A DNA stretch of 5,066 nt from the NCBI GenBank assembly GCA_938029995.1, contig CALHGI010000133.1, positions 1 through 5,066 on the forward strand, given 5' to 3'. Position 1 is the first letter of the stretch, and each line of letters begins with the position of its first letter. Source of the stretch: an uncultured cyanobacterium. Lineage in GTDB: Bacteria > Cyanobacteriota > Cyanobacteriia > Phormidesmidales > Phormidesmidaceae. The translations under genes and the position numbers were made by a program. The notes below the pieces were generated by a model. It was given only the letters and a program-made list of their open reading frames with translations, was not told the origin of the DNA and did not search any database. This document shows positions 1 to 5,066 of this stretch, one piece after another.

Positions 1-3000
1 GTCGGCAATGCATAGGCGGCGTAGGGACTTCTGCCGAGGAAACTCCCAGGTAAATAGGGGCGCTGCTGTAGCCGGTGTCAGGCCCTGCTCGATGACGGAT
101 GGATCATACACATGGACAGAATTTCCCTCGGCTGTGCAAGGGAAGTAGCCATAAATCAGCTGGGGATGGAGTAAATTTTCCTCTTGCACCTTTTGCTGCC
201 AGTGGGCCAGGATGGGATGCACCGTTTCCGTTAGAAAGACATCGTATTCTTCGCGGCTTTGGTTTTTGGGTTTACGGAATTGCCACTGACCCACAAACAG
301 GGCCTGCCGATCTAAATGCCAGTACAGTTCTTCTAGATCAAAGTCTTCAGGCTTGAGTATCTGGGTTCCCCAGAAGGGGGGCGCGGGGCGAGGAATGTCG
401 ATGTCGACCGCGTCAGATCGCTGGGTGTCAACAACCTCAGGGACTTTATTTTGTTCGGGTTTGGCGCTGCCGCCATTGAGGTCCGCTTCGGCTTGGTCAA
501 TGGCCTGGCGTCCCTTTTGGTTGTATTGGGCGTAGTCGCCGATAAAGCCTTGGTCATCTTGCCAGTTGGCTGCCTTTTTGGCTGGCATGAGCCGATCCAT
601 AAAGGTGAGGTCAGCAAAGGCATCTTTGCCGTAAATCACTTGGCCGTTATAGGCTTCTTGGCAGTCGCCGTAGACAAACTTTGGCGTTAGGGCCGCCCCG
701 CCTAGAATGACTGGAACTGAGATTCCCTTGTCATTAAAGATGCTGAGGTTGTCTTTCATAAAGGCGGTGGACTTTACCAGCAGGCCGCTCATGGCAATGC
801 AGTCGGGTTGGTGCTCTTCGTAGGCGGCCACAATGGCGTCGACGGTTTGTTTAATGCCCAGATTAATCACCTTGTAACCATTGTTGGTCAGAATAATATC
901 GACGAGATTTTTGCCGATGTCGTGGACGTCCCCTTTGACGGTGGCAATTAAGAACTTACCCTTGCCAGAGTCGTCCCCCTCTTCCTTTTCCATCAGTGGC
1001 TCTAGAAATGCGACAGCGGCTTTCATGGTTTGGGCCGACTGCAGCACAAAGGGCAGTTGCATTTGCCCAGAGCCAAATAGTTCGCCCACCACTTTCATGC
1101 CATCAAGCAGAAAGGTGTTGATAATTTGCAGCGGTTCATAGGGGGTATCTAGGGCAACTTGTAATGCCTCATCTAGGCCAATGCGTTCGCCATCGATGAT
1201 GTGCTGCTTCAGGCGTTCTTCGATGGGTAAATCGGCTAGGGACGCTGATGACCTGGCATCTTTTGTGGTTACTCCTTCAAACAGTGTGGTGAGTTTGCCC
1301 AGCGGATCGTAGGTGCAAATGTCCCCGTCGAATTCCCGGTTGTCGTAGATTAAGTCCTTGCAGATCTTTTGATGGTCTGGGTCGATCTTGATCAGGGGCA
1401 AAATTTTAGCGGCGGAGACAATGGCTCCATCCATGCCCACTTGCATGGCTTCATGTAAAAACATGGAGTTGAGGGTAATGCGCGCCGCTGGGTTGAGGCC
1501 AAAGGAGACGTTGGAAACCCCCAACATAAAGTGGGCTCCGGGCAGATTTTGCTTAATGGTTTTAATGGCTGCAATGGTGGCTTTGGCGTTCTCTCGATCT
1601 TCTTCAATGCCGGTTGAGATCGGTAGGGCTAGGGTGTCGAAGAATAATTCGTGGGGCGGTAGGCCATATTCCAAGGCGTTACGGTAGGCCCGCTGGGCAA
1701 TTTTGAATTTTTGTTCGGCGGTGCGAGCCATGCCGTCTTCGTCAATGCAGCCGATGACGATGCCTGCGCCGTAGGTTTTGGCTAGTTCTAGAACTTTGAA
1801 AAATCGTTCGTCTCCGTCTTCGTAATTGGTGGAGTTGAGGATGCATTTCCCGCCTGCCACCTTGAGACCGGCTTCCATTTTGGTCCACTCGGTGGAGTCG
1901 AGCATGAGGGGCAGGGTGACGTTGGTGACTAGACGTGACACGATTTCATGCATGTCTTCTTCGCCGTTGCGGCCCACGTAGTCAACGTTAACGTCGAGAA
2001 TATGGGCCCCTTCCTTGAACTGCTTTTTTGCGATCGCAATCAACCCATCCCAATCATCCTGGTTCAGCAGTTCCCGCACCTTGCGCGAGCCACTGGCATT
2101 CAACCGTTCCCCAACGATTAAAAATGAATTGTCCTGGTCATAGGGCTGGGCGCCATAGATCGAAGCTGCCGCTGGGGGATAATTTAAGGCGGGTCTAACG
2201 GTGGTCTGTTGTGGTGGTGTGGTGCTGAGGGCGGCTAAGGGCGATGGCCTCACCTCCCGTTTCTTTGGGGCCAGCTCCTGGGCAATCTCTGCCAGGGCCG
2301 CAATATGATCAGGACGGGTGCCACAACAGCCCCCGATGACCTGTACCCCTAAATCCTCCACAAACCGATGCAGGGCTATGCGCAGTTCCATCGGCGTCAG
2401 TTTGTAATGGGCATGGCCACCAATATTTTCTGGCAGTCCCGCATTGGGCACACAGGACACCACAAAGGGCGATGTTTCCGACAGATATTTCACATGCTCT
2501 GTCATCAGGTCAGGCCCGGTGGCGCAGTTCAGCCCCAAAATATCGATGGGGTAGGGTTCTAGAATACTCACCACCGCTGTGATGTCCGAGCCGACGAGCA
2601 TGGTGCCCGTGGTTTCCATGGTCACCGACACCATCAGCGGTAGGCGGGCTCCCTTTTCCTCAAAAACCGCCTCAATGGCATTAAGGGCTGCCTTGATTTG
2701 CAGCACATCCTGGCAGGTTTCCACAATCAATAGATCCACACCACCGTCATATAGACCGTCCACCTGCACCTTAAAGGCGGTTAGCAGCTCATCATAGGTA
2801 ATGTGTCCCAAGGTGGGGAGCTTAGTGCCTGGACCAATGGAACCGGCGACAAATCTAGGATGGTCAGGGGTGGAGAACTCTGCCGTGCAGCGTTTGGCCA
2901 GTTCTGCCGCCTGCTTATTCATCTCATAGGCCTGGTCTTCTAGGCCATATTCCGCCAGCACAAAGGTGCTTCCCCCAAAGGTGTCCGTTTCAATGACATC

Positions 3001-3207
3001 GGCCCCCGCCGCCAGAAAATCACGGTGGACCTTAGCAACCGCTTCAGGTTTTGTCACCACCAAATATTCATTGCAGCCCTCATAGTCCAAACCGCCAAAG
3101 TCTTCGGCGGTCAAATCTTGTACCTGCAGATTGGTCCCCATGGCCCCATCAAAAACAATCACGGGCCGCTCGGGGCTGTGCAGGCGTTCAAGAAAAGTAC
3201 TGTTCAT
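1..3207 (-). CDS. metH: Cobalamin-dependent methionine synthase (5-methyltetrahydrofolate--homocysteine methyltransferase), C-terminus cut by window edge
   Basis: Cytosolic enzyme that moves the methyl group of 5-methyltetrahydrofolate through cobalamin to homocysteine, giving methionine and tetrahydrofolate. I read 1069 codons with no stop. The homocysteine domain (about 1-310) opens with FDGAMGT (19-25) and carries the zinc ligands Cys228, Cys294 and Cys295 in NC and GGCCGT, spaced like E. coli Cys247/310/311. An Ala/Pro-rich linker (about 312-355) leads to the pterin domain (about 360-615, GERLN at 366-370). The helical cobalamin cap is at about 655-745. The cobalamin domain (about 750-885) has DVHDIG with the lower-ligand His762, plus Asp760, Ser807 and Gly836/837. 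A polar linker precedes the AdoMet reactivation domain, from about 939 (PPFWG), which runs off the edge at RLCIAD; roughly 120-140 residues are missing, including the expected RxxxGYPACP AdoMet loop. The ATG start is firm: an in-frame stop lies 15 bases upstream (3223-3225) with no other start codon between. No Shine-Dalgarno is visible. It is divergent from the VOC gene. Confidence 0.98.
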   Translation of the reverse strand, partial: MNSTFLERLHSPERPVIVFDGAMGTNLQVQDLTAEDFGGLDYEGCNEYLVVTKPEAVAKVHRDFLAAGADVIETDTFGGSTFVLAEYGLEDQAYEMNKQAAELAKRCTAEFSTPDHPRFVAGSIGPGTKLPTLGHITYDELLTAFKVQVDGLYDGGVDLLIVETCQDVLQIKAALNAIEAVFEEKGARLPLMVSVTMETTGTMLVGSDITAVVSILEPYPIDILGLNCATGPDLMTEHVKYLSETSPFVVSCVPNAGLPENIGGHAHYKLTPMELRIALHRFVEDLGVQVIGGCCGTRPDHIAALAEIAQELAPKKREVRPSPLAALSTTPPQQTTVRPALNYPPAAASIYGAQPYDQDNSFLIVGERLNASGSRKVRELLNQDDWDGLIAIAKKQFKEGAHILDVNVDYVGRNGEEDMHEIVSRLVTNVTLPLMLDSTEWTKMEAGLKVAGGKCILNSTNYEDGDERFFKVLELAKTYGAGIVIGCIDEDGMARTAEQKFKIAQRAYRNALEYGLPPHELFFDTLALPISTGIEEDRENAKATIAAIKTIKQNLPGAHFMLGVSNVSFGLNPAARITLNSMFLHEAMQVGMDGAIVSAAKILPLIKIDPDHQKICKDLIYDNREFDGDICTYDPLGKLTTLFEGVTTKDARSSASLADLPIEERLKQHIIDGERIGLDEALQVALDTPYEPLQIINTFLLDGMKVVGELFGSGQMQLPFVLQSAQTMKAAVAFLEPLMEKEEGDDSGKGKFLIATVKGDVHDIGKNLVDIILTNNGYKVINLGIKQTVDAIVAAYEEHQPDCIAMSGLLVKSTAFMKDNLSIFNDKGISVPVILGGAALTPKFVYGDCQEAYNGQVIYGKDAFADLTFMDRLMPAKKAANWQDDQGFIGDYAQYNQKGRQAIDQAEADLNGGSAKPEQNKVPEVVDTQRSDAVDIDIPRPAPPFWGTQILKPEDFDLEELYWHLDRQALFVGQWQFRKPKNQSREEYDVFLTETVHPILAHWQQKVQEENLLHPQLIYGYFPCTAEGNSVHVYDPSVIEQGLTPATAAPLFTWEFPRQKSLRRLCIAD
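2030..2037. repeat. HIP1 octamer GCGATCGC, copy 1
   Basis: Exact copy of the highly iterated palindrome of cyanobacterial genomes, here inside metH at the start of the pterin domain, where it encodes Ala-Ile-Ala (391-393 region). With two copies in about 5 kb, against well under one expected by chance, it supports a cyanobacterial source. The core GATC can also be a Dam-type methylation site. Confidence 0.85.
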
Positions 3208-3248
3208 AGAAAGGTAAGCGGTTCAACGAAGCGGGGACTATCCCTATT

Positions 3249-3254
3249 ATTATC
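3249..3254 (-). promoter_or_regulatory. Candidate -10 element for metH
   Basis: Read on the minus strand this hexamer is GATAAT, one mismatch from TATAAT, inside a short AT-rich tract in otherwise GC-richer DNA. It lies about 41 bases before the metH ATG, implying a leader of roughly 35 nucleotides. No convincing -35 hexamer stands at 16-18 bases upstream (a TTGCCC is 20 bases away), so the assignment rests on the -10 alone and is tentative. Confidence 0.3.
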
Positions 3255-3301
3255 AACCTTACTGGCCAATGGATGGGCAACCTGGGGCGATTCCATTCAT
3301 C

Positions 3302-3311
3302 CCATCGATGG
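3302..3311. repeat. 10-bp perfect palindrome CCATCGATGG
   Basis: A self-complementary decamer near the middle of the divergent intergenic region. The symmetry does not extend into the flanks, as the next base pair on each side does not match. It could be a dimeric regulator site acting on metH, on the VOC gene or on both, but one 10-bp palindrome can arise by chance and I know no regulator with this exact site. Confidence 0.3.
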
Positions 3312-3344
3312 ATTCGATACCGTAGGTGTAGCTCAATGTATTGT

Positions 3345-3368
3345 TATGACCTGATTTTGCTATGACCT
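3345..3368 (+). repeat. 8-bp direct repeat TATGACCT with 16-bp period
   Basis: TATGACCT occurs at 3345-3352 and again at 3361-3368, the second copy covering the proposed VOC start codon at 3362. The copies are exact, but the bases on either side differ. This may be a chance duplication, a remnant of slippage, or a tandem binding site overlapping the translation start. Confidence 0.3.
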
Positions 3369-3829
3369 TATCTATGGATTCCCAGGGCGCTGGAGTGGGA
3401 CTGCAGCCCGATACGCTGCTTGGGGTGCATCATATTGCGCTGAATGTGAAGGATATGGCCGCTTCATGCCGATTTTATGGTGGGGTTTTGGGCCTCCATC
3501 AACTTACCGGGGAGGAAATACCTGAAACCCTGGTAAACCTAGTGGCTGAGGGTAAGGTCACTAACTTTCGCTTACCCGATGGCACAATCCTAGATTTGTT
3601 CGGAGAGCCAGATTTGGAGCCCCCGCATCGGGACCCGACCCAGCAGTTTACCCGGGCCAATCATCTCGCGTTTAATATCGCCCCTGGTTTGTTTGATCAT
3701 GCGGTAGCCGTTCTCCAACGGCATCAGGTACCCATCGATCATGGGCCCGTGAGTCGCCCCACCGGCCGGGGAATTTATTTTTACGACCCGGATGGATTTT
3801 TAGTGGAAATCCGCTGCGATCCTGTCTAG
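3362..3829 (+). CDS. VOC-superfamily protein (glyoxalase / ring-cleavage dioxygenase fold), substrate unknown
   Basis: A 155-residue cytosolic protein made of one vicinal-oxygen-chelate unit, two beta-alpha-beta-beta-beta modules that together hold one divalent metal. Module one starts at VHHIALNVKD (22-31), followed by SCRFYGGVLGL (35-45) and DGTILDLFGEP (73-83). Module two starts at ANHLAFNI (99-106) and ends in YFYDPDGFLVEIR (139-151), a signature ending of the superfamily. Likely metal ligands are His24, Asp78, His101 and Glu149; position 78 is often Glu in relatives. The length suits a single-domain member. It could be a lyase, isomerase, dioxygenase or thiol transferase, and nothing here separates these. 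The start is ATG at 3362, or ATG at 3374 (residue 5); an in-frame stop at 3347-3349 rules out a longer form and neither start has a Shine-Dalgarno. It is divergent from metH and convergent with the MATE gene, so probably transcribed alone. Confidence 0.9.
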   Translation: MTLSMDSQGAGVGLQPDTLLGVHHIALNVKDMAASCRFYGGVLGLHQLTGEEIPETLVNLVAEGKVTNFRLPDGTILDLFGEPDLEPPHRDPTQQFTRANHLAFNIAPGLFDHAVAVLQRHQVPIDHGPVSRPTGRGIYFYDPDGFLVEIRCDPV

Positions 3830-3840
3830 CCATAGTGACT
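3830..3840. other. Short convergent gap between the VOC and MATE genes
   Basis: Only 11 bases separate the VOC stop (TAG, 3827-3829) from the MATE stop (TAA on the minus strand, 3841-3843). I find no hairpin followed by a T-run here or just past either stop, so each transcript probably runs into the other gene. A G-rich tract on the plus strand begins at 3846, inside the end of the MATE gene. Confidence 0.6.
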
Positions 3841-5066
3841 TTAGTGGAGGGGTGGGGGGTATTCGTCCTGGCCTTTTGAGATCGCGGAGCTCGATTTGAA
3901 GCTGGAGGGCACTGCCGACATGAGGCTCAGGGCTCGGACGGCCATAAAGCCGGTCATGGCTAACCACAGTAAATGGGGGCTTTGGCGTTGATAGGCAGCG
4001 CTGGCTAGGGGAATAAAGCCGATGAGGGTTGCTAGTACGGTGGAGTTGCGGAGGATATTGCCCGCAGTCAGGCCCAAAAAGTAACCGTCTAACATAAAGG
4101 CCATGGCCCCAAAGCCAAACACCGGCAGGAGCCAGAGCACATAGTGATCGAGCTGGGTGAGGATGGCCGGGTGATCCGTCAGCAGGCCAAAGAGTAATTG
4201 GGGATAGGCGATAAATGAGATCGCACAGCTCAACCCCAGCCCTACACTGATGGCACTGCCCACCGTCACTAAGGCCCTGAGCTGCGATCGCTTACCCTGG
4301 CCATGGAACTGGCCAGCATAGGTTTCCGTGGCAAAGGCGATGCCATCTAGAAAATAGCTCACCAGCATTAGGGCTTGGATCAACAGCGTATTCACCGCCA
4401 GGGTGTCGGTGCCCATGACGCCGCTGAGATTGGTAAAGGCCCCAAAGCTCACCAACAGGGCCCAGGTGCGCAACATAATGTCCCGATTGAGGCGAAACAA
4501 ATCGCCGACGGCGCGACGATTCCATAGGGTGTGCCACTGTTGTCGAACTTGGCCCCACGGGACCGAACGCACCAAAAGCAGAGTCCCCACCCCCAGCATG
4601 GTGTATTGGCTAAGGGCGGTGGCTAAGCCTGCCCCATAGCTATCCCAACCCAGGCGCACAATCATTCCATAGTCCAGCAGAATATTCGTTCCATTGCCCA
4701 CTAGGGCTAGTAGCAACACCTGGCGGCCCCGGCCCAGTCCCAAAAACCAACCGAGGAGCACATAGTTCATCAGCACCGCTGGGGCACCCCAGATTCGCCC
4801 TTGGTAGAAGGCCACCCCTGCCTGCAGGACGTCCGGCTCGGCCCGTAAAAGGGCAAACCCTACCTGACGCAGGGGGTGTTGCACCAGCAAAATCCCTAGC
4901 CCTAACCCCAGGGCCACCATCAGCCCCCGCAATCCCACCCGCCACTGCTCAGACTGATCGGCGCGACCGGCGGCTTGGGCGATCAGCCCCGTGGTGCCCA
5001 TGCGCAAAAAGCCAAAGCTCCAATAGATCACGTTAAACAATACCGTCGCCAGGGCCACACCGGCCA
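3841..5066 (-). CDS. MATE-family multidrug/cation antiporter, DinF-type, N-terminus cut by window edge
   Basis: Inner-membrane efflux transporter of the MATE family, which exports organic cations or metabolites in exchange for H+ or Na+. The visible 407 residues lack the first transmembrane helix. They begin in the second helix with the DinF-subgroup signature FGFLRMGTTG (17-26), a segment normally some 50 residues from the start. Further landmarks are the paired half motifs LLGWFLGLGRGRQ (103-115) and FMLDGYFLGLTAG (323-335), the NILLDY segment (127-132), and YFLDGIAFATETYAGQ (237-252), whose Asp240 and Glu247 sit in a conserved helix of the second half. About eleven hydrophobic stretches remain, fitting the usual twelve. 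A short polar tail (about 386-407) ends in three prolines. The reading frame is open to the right edge, so the GTG at 5058 (visible residue 3) is internal. Substrate is not predictable; dinF is not assigned because no SOS context is visible. It converges on the VOC gene. Confidence 0.93.
   Translation of the reverse strand, partial: AGVALATVLFNVIYWSFGFLRMGTTGLIAQAAGRADQSEQWRVGLRGLMVALGLGLGILLVQHPLRQVGFALLRAEPDVLQAGVAFYQGRIWGAPAVLMNYVLLGWFLGLGRGRQVLLLALVGNGTNILLDYGMIVRLGWDSYGAGLATALSQYTMLGVGTLLLVRSVPWGQVRQQWHTLWNRRAVGDLFRLNRDIMLRTWALLVSFGAFTNLSGVMGTDTLAVNTLLIQALMLVSYFLDGIAFATETYAGQFHGQGKRSQLRALVTVGSAISVGLGLSCAISFIAYPQLLFGLLTDHPAILTQLDHYVLWLLPVFGFGAMAFMLDGYFLGLTAGNILRNSTVLATLIGFIPLASAAYQRQSPHLLWLAMTGFMAVRALSLMSAVPSSFKSSSAISKGQDEYPPPLH
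4284..4291. repeat. HIP1 octamer GCGATCGC, copy 2
   Basis: Second exact copy of the cyanobacterial octamer, inside the MATE gene at the codons for Lys-Arg-Ser-Gln following the YAGQFHGQG motif. HIP1 copies commonly lie within coding sequence, as both do here. Confidence 0.85.

Larger units (their letters stand above)
3208..3361. other. Divergent intergenic region between metH and the VOC gene
   Basis: These 154 bases separate two start codons that point away from each other, so both promoters probably lie here. On the metH side there is an AT-rich tract (3244-3254) that can serve as a -10 element. On the VOC side the best candidate is TATTGT at 3339-3344, a weak match with no good -35 partner. 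A perfect palindrome CCATCGATGG sits at 3302-3311, and TATGACCT occurs twice (3345-3352 and 3361-3368). A two-codon frame ATG-ACC-TGA occurs at 3346-3354, probably by chance. I see no cobalamin riboswitch, tRNA or terminator hairpin. Neither downstream gene has a recognisable ribosome binding site, which is common in cyanobacteria. Confidence 0.7.

Noticed and set aside
99..2797. Several short plus- and minus-strand open frames of 60-99 codons inside 1-3207
   Set aside because: All lie within the continuous metH reading frame, which has strong motif support from end to end; they are shadows in other frames.
1..3207. Possible frameshift or pseudogene in metH, because no long continuous frame was evident from start to stop inside the window
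   Set aside because: A codon-by-codon read from 3207 to 1 shows no stop and all catalytic motifs in order; the stop simply lies beyond the left edge.
3325..3345. tRNA-like D-arm string (GTGTAGCTCAATG)
   Set aside because: No matching acceptor stem, anticodon arm or T-arm (GGTTCRA) follows; the VOC coding sequence begins too soon.
3025..3354. 109-codon plus-strand open frame running from the metH 5' end into the intergenic region
   Set aside because: About half lies antisense to the well-conserved metH N-terminus, the rest crosses the promoter region, and the translation has no recognisable domain.
3731..3745. Hairpin CCCAT-CGATC-ATGGG
   Set aside because: A five-base-pair stem inside the VOC coding sequence with no T-run after it; not a terminator and explained by codons.
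4292..4945. Short open frames at 4292-4558, 4403-4639 and 4640-4945
   Set aside because: They overlap the conserved MATE reading frame and show no membrane or domain pattern of their own.
5056..5058. GTG as the true start of the MATE gene
   Set aside because: The frame stays open beyond it to the window edge, and the protein there is already in the second transmembrane helix of the family, so it is an internal valine.

Overview
The window looks like an ordinary stretch of a cyanobacterial chromosome. The evidence is two exact copies of the palindrome GCGATCGC (HIP1, highly over-represented in many cyanobacteria), a MetH activation region with the wording I recall from cyanobacterial MetH rather than the E. 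coli form, and starts without Shine-Dalgarno sequences. By eye the DNA is moderately GC-rich; genus is not resolvable from this much sequence, though a Leptolyngbya-like filamentous lineage would fit.

Layout: (1) 1-3207, minus strand: cobalamin-dependent methionine synthase MetH, 1069 codons visible without interruption, with the last part of the reactivation domain cut off by the left window edge. (2) 3208-3361: a 154-bp divergent intergenic region with a plausible -10 element for metH, no recognisable riboswitch, a 10-bp palindrome and an 8-bp direct repeat. (3) 3362-3829, plus strand: a complete single-unit VOC (glyoxalase/dioxygenase-fold) protein of unknown substrate. (4) 3841-5066, minus strand: a DinF-type MATE efflux transporter, complete at its C-terminus but missing its N-terminus at the right window edge. 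It converges on the VOC gene with an 11-bp gap and no visible terminator.

The three genes do not form an operon: metH and the VOC gene are divergent, and the VOC and MATE genes are convergent. MetH belongs to methionine/one-carbon metabolism and depends on vitamin B12. The VOC protein and the transporter belong to broad families in which neither substrate can be read from sequence. I see no mobile element, CRISPR array, RNA gene or defence module, and I do not think the window holds an undescribed system. The findings below are small points that could repay a check.
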